64,000 nt of DNA from Pseudonocardia nematodicida. GTDB taxonomy: Bacteria > Actinomycetota > Actinomycetes > Mycobacteriales > Pseudonocardiaceae. Location of the stretch: contig NZ_JBEDNQ010000001.1 in NCBI RefSeq assembly GCF_040105385.1, forward strand, positions 682,001 through 746,000, read 5' to 3'. Below the pieces are notes generated by a model, which saw only the letters and a list, made by a program, of their open reading frames with translations, was not told where the DNA came from and made no database searches. Numbering within the stretch: the stretch's first letter is position 1; the number at the start of each line of letters is the position of its first letter. Of this stretch, positions 32,624 to 41,546 are shown piece after piece. Position numbers and translations under genes: made by a program.

Positions 32624-33205
32624 ATGCGTGACCCGCAGCGTGACCGGCCGGGACGACGGCGGCGGCGGGCCCGTGCCGCGGTGACCGGCCTGGCCCTGGT
32701 GGCCGGTCTCGGCCTGGGCGGCACCGCGATCGCCGGCGGCGACCCGGAGCAGAGCCGGGTCGCCCGCGACGCGCACGCCGAACCCGCCGCCCCCGGGACG
32801 CCGTGCTCGGTGTCGGTGCAGGCCTGCGTCGATCTCGAGACCGGCGAGGCGTGGCTGGTCTCGGACGGCGAGGTGGCCCGCGGACCGGTGACCGTCACGA
32901 CCGGCGGGGCCGGCGAGGAGACCCCGGTCGGCCACTCGTTCCGGGTGTACCGCAAGGAGATCGACCACCGCAGCGGCGAGTTCGACGGCCCGGACGGGCA
33001 GCCCGCGCGGATGCCGTACTCGGTGTTCTTCGCCGACGGCGGGATCGCGTTCCACGGCGGTGACCTCACCCGCGAGTCGGCCGGGTGCGTGAAGCTGGGT
33101 CACGAGGACGCGGAGGCCTTCTTCGCCGCCCTCGAGATCGGCGACAAGGTCCAGGTCGTGCACGGGTCGGTCGAGCGGGAGCACCGCACGCAGGCCCGCG
33201 GCTGA
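32624..33205 (+). CDS. L,D-transpeptidase (YkuD domain), secreted
   Basis: 193 residues from ATG 32624; GGAGG lies 12 nt upstream, better than the 3 nt to an upstream GTG at 32615. An Arg-rich start and a hydrophobic segment ('AAVTGLALVAGLGLGGTAIA') give a signal peptide or anchor. The YkuD catalytic motif is 'IAFHGGDLTRESAGCVKLGHEDA', with His and the catalytic Cys. Family members make 3-3 cross-links in peptidoglycan or attach proteins to it. It is short and lacks the Ig-like domains of mycobacterial Ldt enzymes. It converges on the MFS gene. Confidence 0.88.
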   Translation: MRDPQRDRPGRRRRRARAAVTGLALVAGLGLGGTAIAGGDPEQSRVARDAHAEPAAPGTPCSVSVQACVDLETGEAWLVSDGEVARGPVTVTTGGAGEETPVGHSFRVYRKEIDHRSGEFDGPDGQPARMPYSVFFADGGIAFHGGDLTRESAGCVKLGHEDAEAFFAALEIGDKVQVVHGSVEREHRTQARG

Positions 33206-33212
33206 GAACCGC

Positions 33213-34547
33213 TCAGACCGGGACCGGGCCGTGCGGGTGCTCCCGGTCGACGACGACGGCGTGCGCGTGCGTCCACCCGCGCGCGGCGGGCCGCAGACCC
33301 GGCCCCGACAGGTGCCCGTCCGGGGTGTCCGGGCCGTGCCGGTGCCGGACGTGGTCGCCGCCGAGGGCGGGCCAGGCGCGGGCCGCGACGAGCGTGGCGG
33401 CCGCGGCGAGCACCGCGAGCGTGGTCCAGGCGGCCCCGAACCCGGCGCCCGCGGCGAGCCATCCGGTGAGCGGGTAGGTGAGCAGCCAGCAGGCGTGCGA
33501 GAGCGAGAACTGCGCGGCGAACAGCGCCGGACGCTGCGCGGGCGCGCAGCAGCGGCGCAGCACCCGGCCGGTGGTCACGCCGATCCAGCCGGGCCCGAAC
33601 CCGATCAGCGCCCAGGCCACCGTGGCGGCCGGCCAGGACGGTGCCGCGGCCACCCCCAGTGCCGCGAGCGTCCCGGCGACGGCGATCCCGGCTCCGGCCA
33701 GCATCACGACCCTGTCCCCGGCCCGGCGGGCCAGGCGCGGGGCGCACAGCGCCGCGGCCCCCGCCCCGGCCCCGGTGACGGCCAGCAGCAGGCCGACGTC
33801 GCCGTCGTCGCCGCCGAGCAGGTCGCGGACCACGTTCACCGTGGTCACCAGCGAGATCGCCCCGGCCGTGGCGACGACGAGGTTCAGCGCGAGCAGTGCC
33901 CGCAGTTGCGGCGTGGCGCGGAACAGCCGCATCCCGACGGCCAGCCGCGCCCCGAACCCGCCGTGCGCGGTTCGGCGCACCGCGGGGACGGCGGTGGCGG
34001 CCACCAGCGCCGCCGAGGCCAGGAACCCGGCGGAGGTCCAGCCGAACAGCGCCGACGGGGCGAGGACCAGCAGGGCCGCGGCGGCGAGCAGCGGGCTGAG
34101 GACGGCCTCGGCGCTCATCGCGACCTGCGACGCCGACAGCGCTCGGGCGTAGTCCCCCTCGTCGGGCAGCAGGTCGGGAAGGACCGACTGGAACACCGGG
34201 GTGAACGTCGCCGACGCCGCCTGCAGCACGGCGATCAGCACGAACACCTGCCACACCTGGGTCACCCAGGGCAGGGTCAGCACGACGGCCGCGCGCACCA
34301 GGTCCGCGCCGGCCATCAGCCGTCGCCGCGGCACCCGGTCCGCGACCGCACCGACCAGCGGGGCGACCAGGACGTAGGCCGCCATCTTCACCGCGAGCGC
34401 GGCACCGAGCACCGCGCTCGCCCGCGGCCCGGCCAGGTCGTAGGCGAGCAGCCCGAGTGCGACGGTCGCGACCCCGGTACCGAGCAGCGCGACCACCTGC
34501 GCGATGAACAGATTCCGGTAGCGCGCATTCCGGAGAAGCGATCCCAC
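33213..34547 (-). CDS. MFS exporter with His-rich C-terminal tail
   Basis: A 444-residue DHA3-like MFS protein from GTG 34547. It starts 'GSLLRNARYRNLFIAQVVALLGTGVATVALGLLAYDLAG', and motif A-like 'GAVADRVPRRRLMAGADL' follows; about 12 membrane segments. The last 40 residues, after the final helix, are rich in His ('GGDHVRHRHGPDTPDGHLSG', 'THAHAVVVDREHPHG'). Nickel exporters of the NreB type share this layout, so a metal (Ni/Co) efflux role is possible. Other DHA3 proteins export drugs or siderophores. No metal regulator lies beside it. Confidence 0.85.
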   Translation of the reverse strand: MGSLLRNARYRNLFIAQVVALLGTGVATVALGLLAYDLAGPRASAVLGAALAVKMAAYVLVAPLVGAVADRVPRRRLMAGADLVRAAVVLTLPWVTQVWQVFVLIAVLQAASATFTPVFQSVLPDLLPDEGDYARALSASQVAMSAEAVLSPLLAAAALLVLAPSALFGWTSAGFLASAALVAATAVPAVRRTAHGGFGARLAVGMRLFRATPQLRALLALNLVVATAGAISLVTTVNVVRDLLGGDDGDVGLLLAVTGAGAGAAALCAPRLARRAGDRVVMLAGAGIAVAGTLAALGVAAAPSWPAATVAWALIGFGPGWIGVTTGRVLRRCCAPAQRPALFAAQFSLSHACWLLTYPLTGWLAAGAGFGAAWTTLAVLAAAATLVAARAWPALGGDHVRHRHGPDTPDGHLSGPGLRPAARGWTHAHAVVVDREHPHGPVPV

Positions 34548-34706
34548 GGACGCACCGTAAAGGCGTGAAACCGGTTGCGTCGACGGATCACCTGCCAGTT
34601 CCGGGCAGTTCCGATCCGGTGGCCGGAAGCAGGTCACGGCTGTCGCACACCCTGCTCCGACCTGCACGGAGCCCGTCCGCGCAGGTGATCCACCCATCCC
34701 CCGCAG

Positions 34707-34763
34707 CCCGTACTCGTGACGCTTTGGTTCGGTCATGCCGAACTAAAGCGTCATGAGTACGGG
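34707..34763 (+). repeat. 26-bp near-perfect hairpin with 5-nt loop
   Basis: Arms at 34707-34732 and 34738-34763 pair over 26 bp around TCATG. The only two non-Watson-Crick positions (34716/34754 and 34726/34744) are G-T, so they pair as G-U in a plus-strand RNA but become C-A mismatches in a minus-strand RNA. Both neighbouring genes are on the minus strand. It may be an extragenic palindrome, an operator, or part of an unannotated plus-strand RNA. Confidence 0.75.
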
Positions 34764-34803
34764 CGGGCGATGGTGACGATCACATCCACCGGAAGAGGGG
34801 AAC

Positions 34804-34834
34804 GGGCGCCCGTTCCCCGAGGGGACGGGCGCCC
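34804..34834 (-). terminator. Hairpin downstream of msrA
   Basis: GGGCGCCCGTTCCCC and GGGGACGGGCGCCC pair around GA with one bulged base. The hairpin ends 19 bp after the msrA stop, a good place for its terminator. There is no clear T-run. Confidence 0.6.
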
Positions 34835-34852
34835 GATGCGACGCGGCGGCGA

Positions 34853-35365
34853 TCAGCCGGTCGTCGCGGACCGCTTCGGCAGCACCCAGTGCGGACGCGG
34901 GAAGTGGCAGGTGTAGCCGTACGGGAACTTCTGCAGGTAGTCCTGGTGCTCGGGCTCGGCCTCCCAGAAGTCCCCGGCGGGCTCGACGTCAGTGGTCGCC
35001 CGTCCCGGCCAGAGCCCGGAGGCGTCGACGTCGGCGATCGTGTCCAGCGCGACCCTCTTCTGCTCGTCGGTCGTGGAGAAGATCGCGGACCGGTAGCTGC
35101 GGCCGACGTCGTTGCCCTGCCGGTCCTTCGTCGTCGGGTCGTGGATCTGGAAGAAGAACTCCAGGATCTCCCGGTACGAGATGACCTGCGGGTCGAAGAC
35201 GATCTCGACCGCCTCGGCGTGGTCGCCGTGGTTGCGGTAGGTCGCGTTCGGGGTGCGGTCATCGCCGGAGTAGCCGACCCGGGTGGAGACGATCCCGGGG
35301 CGCTCCCGGAGCAGTTCCTGGACCCCCCAGAAGCAGCCGCCGGCCAGGATCGCGGTCTCGGTCAT
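34853..35365 (-). CDS. msrA: Peptide-methionine (S)-S-oxide reductase
   Basis: A 170-residue MsrA. The catalytic motif 'AGGCFWGVQELL' is at residues 9-20, followed by 'TRVGYSGDDRTPNATYRNHGDHAEAVEIVFDP' and 'FFQIHDPTTKDRQGNDVGRSYRS', all family hallmarks. It repairs oxidised methionine using thioredoxin. A lone gene between the His-tailed MFS exporter and the AI-2E-family gene. Confidence 0.96.
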   Translation of the reverse strand: MTETAILAGGCFWGVQELLRERPGIVSTRVGYSGDDRTPNATYRNHGDHAEAVEIVFDPQVISYREILEFFFQIHDPTTKDRQGNDVGRSYRSAIFSTTDEQKRVALDTIADVDASGLWPGRATTDVEPAGDFWEAEPEHQDYLQKFPYGYTCHFPRPHWVLPKRSATTG

Positions 35366-35521
35366 CGCACAAGCCTCCGTATGTCGGGTTCCGCGGGAGT
35401 CAACGTGGCGTACCCGCCCGATGTTCCGGCGAACCCGGCGCCGCGGGCCCGGCCCGGGCGGTCCGGATGTCGGATCCCCGTCGGCTCGGTGGTCCGGGCA
35501 CGTCCGGGACGCCGGCGCGGC

Positions 35522-37009
35522 TCAGCTGTCGGGGCGCCCGGTGGACGGCCGGCCCGACCCCGTCGGCTCGCCCTGCGCCACGTCGTTGCCGTCGGAGCCG
35601 GCGACCGTGTCCGGTCCGGGCCCGGATGCCGCGTCGGACCCGGCACCGTCGTGTGCGGGATCCGCGCCGTCCCGCGGCGCGGGCGGCGCAGCGGGCTCCG
35701 GCGACGCAGCAGGCTCGGGCGACACAGCGAGCTCGGGCGACACAGCAGGCTCGGGCGACACAGCGAGCTCGGGCGACACAGCAGGCTCGGGCGACACAGC
35801 GGGCTCCGGCGACGCACCGCCCGGCTCCCCCTCCTCCTGGGCCACGAGCCGCTGGTCCCGAAGGTCGATCTGCTCGCCGAGGTACCGCAGCACCACCGCG
35901 ATCACGGCGGCGACCGGCACCGCCAGGAAGGCGCCGCCGATCCCGCCGAGCGACCCACCGGCGGTCACCGCCAGCAGCACGACCGCCCCGTGCAGGCGCA
36001 GGCTCTGCCCCTGAAGGTACGGCTGCAGGACGTTGCCCTCCACCTGCTGCACCACGATGATCAGGATCAGGACCAGGATCGCCGTCGTGAAGCCCTGGGT
36101 GACCAGTGCGATCAGCACGGCCAGCGCGCCCGCGACGAACGCGCCGACGATCGGGATGAACCCGCCGATGAACGTCAGCACGGCCAGCGGAAGCGCCAGC
36201 GGGATGCTCAGCAGCACCAGCCCGATCCCGATGAACACCGCATCGATCAGGCTGACCAGGGCCTGCACCCGGATGAACCCGCCGAGCGCCGCCCAGACCC
36301 GGGAGAGGACCTCGCTCAGGTGACCGCCCGCGGTGCGCCCGGTGATCGAGACCAGCCAGGGCAGGAAGCGCGGGCCGTCCTTGACGAAGAAGAAGGTGAG
36401 CACCAGCGCCAGCACGGCGCTGAGCAGGCCGGACGCGACGGTTCCCACGCCGGTGAGCACGCCGCCCGCGATGGATGCCGCGCTCTGCTGCAGGTACTGC
36501 GTGACGGTGGTGACGATGTCGCCGAGCTGGCTGTCGCCCAGGTTCAGCGGCGGGCCGGACACCCATTGCTGGATCTGTCCCAGCCCGGTGACGACCCCGT
36601 CCGCGATCTGCTGGGTCTGCCCGGCCACCGACGGCGCGATGCTCACGATCAGGCCGGTGATCGCGCCGAGGGCGACGAGGAGCACGACCATCGACGCCAG
36701 CGCCGGTGGCACCCTGCGGCGGATCATCCAGGCAGCCGGGGGACGGAGCACGGTGGTGAGCAGCATCGCCAGCACCACCGGCCAGGCGATCACCCAGAAC
36801 GTGCCGATCACGTAGCCGATGGCCACCACACCGACCGCGATCAGTACGAGCCGCAGGCTCCAGGCCGCCATCCAGGTCAGGCCGCCGCCGATGACCGCCC
36901 CCCGGCTCGCCACCTGCCCGACGGGCGCCGGGCTCAGCAGCGAGCCGCCGGCCGGGTCCCGGCGGGGAGCGGCGCCGTCGTTCCGCGCAGGCTGCGACCG
37001 CGACTTCAT
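35522..37009 (-). CDS. AI-2E transporter-family (PerM-like) membrane protein with repeat tail
   Basis: A 495-residue membrane protein started at ATG 37009. About eight hydrophobic segments include the family marks 'VLALVLTFFFVKDGPRFLPWL', 'IGIGLVLLSIPLALPLAVLTFIGGFIPIVGAFVAG' and 'QQVEGNVLQPYLQGQSLRLH'. Family members export small molecules or act as Na+/H+ antiporters; the AI-2 link is not general. The C-terminal 100 residues are cytoplasmic and low in complexity, with seven tandem S-P-E-(P/L)-A-(V/A) hexapeptides, then Gly/Asp-rich sequence. It stands alone. Confidence 0.88.
   Translation of the reverse strand: MKSRSQPARNDGAAPRRDPAGGSLLSPAPVGQVASRGAVIGGGLTWMAAWSLRLVLIAVGVVAIGYVIGTFWVIAWPVVLAMLLTTVLRPPAAWMIRRRVPPALASMVVLLVALGAITGLIVSIAPSVAGQTQQIADGVVTGLGQIQQWVSGPPLNLGDSQLGDIVTTVTQYLQQSAASIAGGVLTGVGTVASGLLSAVLALVLTFFFVKDGPRFLPWLVSITGRTAGGHLSEVLSRVWAALGGFIRVQALVSLIDAVFIGIGLVLLSIPLALPLAVLTFIGGFIPIVGAFVAGALAVLIALVTQGFTTAILVLILIIVVQQVEGNVLQPYLQGQSLRLHGAVVLLAVTAGGSLGGIGGAFLAVPVAAVIAVVLRYLGEQIDLRDQRLVAQEEGEPGGASPEPAVSPEPAVSPELAVSPEPAVSPELAVSPEPAASPEPAAPPAPRDGADPAHDGAGSDAASGPGPDTVAGSDGNDVAQGEPTGSGRPSTGRPDS
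35688..35813 (-). repeat. Seven 18-bp tandem repeats in the AI-2E-family gene
   Basis: Seven head-to-tail 18-bp units (126 bp) encode the hexapeptide SPE(P/L)A(V/A). The inner copies alternate between two variants (P and L), so groups of two may have been duplicated. The copy number is likely to vary between strains. Confidence 0.9.
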
Positions 37010-37372
37010 GGCGCACTCCGTTTCGTGCCGGTGACTGTCCGGCGAAACCCTATCCGCGACCGGTGCCGGTCGCCCGGAGCCGGACGGACGACACGGCACG
37101 TCCGTGTCCTCCGGACCACGTCGGAGGCGTGCGGTTTCGCCGGACCACCCGGCCCGGCATGACGAGGTTCACGTCCCTCGCGCCGACAGTGGTTGATCGT
37201 TCGTCCGGGCCGCGACGGACACCGCCGTCGGAGCCTCGGCAGCATCTTGTCGACTCTCGACGTTTCTGCCACTTCCCGCGAGGGTCGGGACGGCGGAACG
37301 TCGACGGCGGCGGGAACCGATCCCGCCGGGTGCGGAACCGGCACCACGGAGACCGTCCGGAGGAGGTCCGCG
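37010..37372. other. 363-bp gap before a small membrane gene
   Basis: It contains the promoter side of the AI-2E-family gene and the leader of the small gene at 37373. No protein-like reading frame or strong hairpin was recognised. Confidence 0.4.
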
Positions 37373-37504
37373 ATGTGGACCCAGATCCTGCTCGCCGCCA
37401 CCGTCGTCCTGGGCACCGCCGGCACGTTGCGCGAGGTGCTGCGCGGCCGGCCGCGCCCGATCCGGACGAGGCCCGGCTACGACACCCGCACACCCCGGCT
37501 CTGA
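37373..37504 (+). CDS. Small single-pass membrane protein, 43 residues
   Basis: ATG 37373 is preceded at 6 nt by GGAGGAGG, among the strongest ribosome sites in the window. The product has one hydrophobic segment ('ILLAATVVLGTAGTL', residues 5-19) followed by a strongly basic tail ('REVLRGRPRPIRTRP'), so it should sit in the membrane with a cytoplasmic basic tail. I recognise no family. It lies 100 bp upstream of the second iron-transport operon, on the same strand. Confidence 0.55.
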   Translation: MWTQILLAATVVLGTAGTLREVLRGRPRPIRTRPGYDTRTPRL

Positions 37505-37604
37505 CCCGCGGTGCACGCGCCCCACAGGTCAGAATTTCGTCCGGATATGTCCGTTCTGCCCTAGCCTCGGGAGGGCGTCTCGCGAACCTGCTCCGGGGAG
37601 ATCA

Positions 37605-38669
37605 ATGCCGATCACCGTCCATGCACCCGCCCGCACCCGCCGCCTCCTGACCGCCGCCACCGCCACCGCGCTCGCGCTCGTCCTGGCCGCCTGCGGAAGT
37701 CCCGCACCGGCCGACGAGTCCGCCGCGCCCGCCCCCGACGAGCCCCTGACCGTCTACTCCGGACGGTCCGAGAACCGGGTCCAGGAGATCCTCGACCGGT
37801 TCGAGACCGAGTCCGGCATCCCGCTCGACATCCGCTACGGCGACACCGCCGAGCTCGTCGCCCAGATCCTGGAGGAGGGCGACGCGAGCCCGGCCGACGT
37901 CTTCTTCGCCCAGGACGCCGGCGCGCTGGGCGCACTGTCCGAGGTCGGCCGGCTGGTCCCGCTCTCGCCCGGGACGACCGACGGCGTCGTCGACGGCTAC
38001 GTCGCGGCCGACCGGAGCTGGACGGCCACGACCGCCCGCGCCCGCGTGATCACCTACGACGCCCAGGAGCTCTCGCCCGAGGAGCTGCCGCAGAGCCTCG
38101 ACGACCTGCTCGACCCGCGCTGGGCGGGCCGGATCGGGTTCCCGCCGGGCAACTCGTCGTTCAACACGTTCGTCACCGCGGTGCGGCTCGACCGGGGCGA
38201 CGACGGCGCCCGCGAGTGGCTGGAGGCCTTCCTCGCCCAGGACCCGGAGCGGTTCAGCAACAACCACGGCGTGATCGACGCGATCGAGAACGGCCAGGTC
38301 GACATCGGACTGACCAACCACTACTACATCTATTCCCGGATGGACGAGCTCGGCGAGGAGAACGTCCGCACGCGCAACCACCACGTCGGCGGTGACCCGC
38401 TGGGGCTGGTCAACGTCGCCGGGGCGGGGGTGATGGACACCGCGGACGACCCGGCCCGGGCCGAGCAGCTGATCGCCTACCTGACCGCGCCCGAGGCCCA
38501 GCAGTGGTTCACCGACACCTCCGGTGAGTACGCCGTGCGGGACGGCATCACCTCGGCCACCTACGAGATGCCCGGCATCGCCGACCTGCGGCAGCCCGAC
38601 ATCGAGCTGGCCGACCTGCGGTCGCTGGACGAGACCCTGGAGATGCTCCAGGAGCTCGGCCTGACCTGA
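37605..38669 (+). CDS. fbpA: Iron(III) substrate-binding lipoprotein, second system
   Basis: A 354-residue ferric-binding protein paralogous to the one at 25694-26734. The signal ends in the lipobox 'LVLAAC'. Mature marks are 'LTVYSGRSENRVQEILDRFE', 'IRYGDTAELVAQI', 'VFFAQDAGALGALSEVG' and the iron-binding 'LTNHYYIYSR'. It is the first gene of a rightward operon with its permease and ATPase. No good DtxR/IdeR box was seen in front of it, unlike the first system. Confidence 0.92.
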   Translation: MPITVHAPARTRRLLTAATATALALVLAACGSPAPADESAAPAPDEPLTVYSGRSENRVQEILDRFETESGIPLDIRYGDTAELVAQILEEGDASPADVFFAQDAGALGALSEVGRLVPLSPGTTDGVVDGYVAADRSWTATTARARVITYDAQELSPEELPQSLDDLLDPRWAGRIGFPPGNSSFNTFVTAVRLDRGDDGAREWLEAFLAQDPERFSNNHGVIDAIENGQVDIGLTNHYYIYSRMDELGEENVRTRNHHVGGDPLGLVNVAGAGVMDTADDPARAEQLIAYLTAPEAQQWFTDTSGEYAVRDGITSATYEMPGIADLRQPDIELADLRSLDETLEMLQELGLT

Positions 38670-38671
38670 CC

Positions 38672-40218
38672 GTGCTGCTGCGCCGTCGTCCCCGCCGCGG
38701 CTCCGGCGGGGCGGCACCGGTGCTCGTCGCCGGTGCCGCGCTGGCCGGGCTCGTGATGCTGACCCCGCTGATCTACCTCGCGGTCCGGTCCGTCGAACGC
38801 GGCCCGGCCTACGCCGCCGACGTCCTCACCCGGCCCCGGACCGGGTTCCTGTTCTGGAACACCGTCGTCCTGACCGGGGCGGCGACGGCGGTCTGCGCGG
38901 TCGTCGGCACGCTCGCGGCGTGGCTGGTGGTCCGCACCGACCTGCCGGGCCGGCGGCTCTGGGGGATCCTGTTCGCGCTGCCGCTGGCGGTGCCGTCCTA
39001 TGTGGCCGGGTTCGGCTGGATCTCCCGGTACCCGGGGCTGGCCGGTTTCGCCGGCACGCTGCTGGTGCTCAGCTCGGTCAGCTTCCCGTACGTGTTCCTC
39101 ACCGTGTCGGCGGCGCTGTCCCGCGGCGACGCCGGTACCGAGGAGGCCGCGCGGTCGCTCGGGCTCGGCCCGCTGCGGGTGCTGCTGACGGTCACGCTGC
39201 GGCGGGTGTGGCCGGCCGTGCTGGCCGGGGCGCTGCTCGTCGCGCTGTCGGTGATCAGCGACTTCGGGGTGCCGTCGCTGATGCGCTACGAGACGTTCAC
39301 CCTCGGCATCTTCACCCGCTACCGGTCCACGTTCGACCCGACCCCGGCGGCGATCCTCGGGGTGGCGCTGGTCGCGCTCGCCGCCGTCGTGCTCGTCGCG
39401 GAGGCGCGGGCCCGTGGCCGGTCCGCGGCCCGGGTGGGGCGCGGCGCGGGCCGGCGGGCCGGGCCCACACCACTGGGCCGGTGGACGCCGGCCGGGCTGG
39501 TGATCGTGCTCGCCGTCGTCGGGGTCTCGCTGGGCGTCCCGGCGCACAGCCTGGCCTCCTGGACGATCGCGGGCGCCTCCGCGGGCGTCGACTGGCCGCA
39601 CCTGGCGGCGACCACACTGGACACCTTCCGGGTCGCGTTGCTCGGCGCGGTGTGCACCCTCGTCCTCGCGATCCCGGTCGGGGTGCTCGCGGCCCGGCAC
39701 CGGGGCCGGCTGGTGCGGGCGCTGGAGAACGTGACCTACCTCGGGTTCGCGCTGCCAGGGGTCACCGTCGGGCTCGCCCTGGTCTACCTCGGCATCCGGG
39801 TGCTCCCGGACCTCTACCAGCGCACCCCGATGCTGATCGCCGGCTACGCCGTGCTGTTCCTGCCGCTGGCCGTCGGCGCCGTCCGGACCGGGGTCGCCGA
39901 CGCCCCCGTACAGCTCGAGGAGGCGTCCCGCTCGCTCGGCCGCGGCCGGCTGACGACGCTGGCCCGGGTCACCGTCCCGCTGGCCGCGCCCGGGATCGCC
40001 GCCGGTGGCGCGCTGGTCTTCCTCTCGGTGGCCCGGGAGCTGCCGGCCACGCTGATGCTGCGCCCGACCGGCACCGAGACCCTCGCGATGGCGATCTGGA
40101 CCCGGACCGGGGCGAGCCAGTTCGCCGCGGCCGCGCCCTACGCGGTGGTGCTGGTCCTGCTGGCCGCGGTCCCGACGCTGGTGCTCGACCGGGTGCTGCG
40201 CCGCCGGGGAGGAGACTG

Positions 40219-40219
<1 letters not shown>
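38672..40219 (+). CDS. fbpB: Iron(III) ABC transporter permease, second system
   Basis: A 515-residue two-domain permease starting at GTG 38672, 2 bp after the binding-protein stop. About twelve membrane segments; EAA-type loops 'EEAARSLGLGPLRVLLTVTLRRVWPAVL' and 'EEASRSLGRGRLTTLARVTVPLAAPGIA'; ferric-permease marks 'ISDFGVPSLMRYETFTLGIF' and 'ELPATLMLRPTGTETLAMAIW'. Its stop shares a base with the ATPase start (TGATG). Confidence 0.9.
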
Positions 40220-41286
<1,067 letters not shown>

Positions 41287-41355
41287 CGCCGGTCGGGCGG
41301 GGCACCTGGGCGCTCCGGGCCGAGCCGTGGCCGGACCCGGTGGAGCCCGGCGGAT

Positions 41356-41423
41356 CCCCGCCGAGATACGGATCAGCGGGCCGTGGAGATCGACTTCTCC
41401 CGCTGTGGCGTATCTCGGCGGGG
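41356..41423. terminator. Long imperfect hairpin after the second iron operon
   Basis: Outer arms of 15 bp (41356-41370 and 41409-41423) are perfect, and an inner 7-bp stem (41374-41380 / 41399-41405) is placed symmetrically inside. It begins 70 bp after the ATPase stop and ends about 120 bp before the next gene. Possible terminator or extragenic palindrome. Confidence 0.55.
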
Positions 41424-41546
41424 CAGCACGGTGTGGCCGGGACGGTGTGGCCGGGACGCTGACCGCTCGGCGTCGAGCCCGTCCGCACCCGCACGACCGT
41501 AGGATCGGCGGGCCTGCCGACCGCCGCCCCCTGGACCGACTGCCCG

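Noticed and set aside
34707..34763. Hairpin as the end of an insertion sequence
   Set aside because: No transposase, target duplication or second end was found nearby.
35688..35813. Possible CRISPR array
   Set aside because: The 18-bp units are contiguous with no spacers, lie inside a coding frame and encode a hexapeptide repeat.
37505..37604. DtxR/IdeR box before the second ferric operon
   Set aside because: The best candidate (around the CCTAGCCTC sequence) matches too few consensus positions to call.
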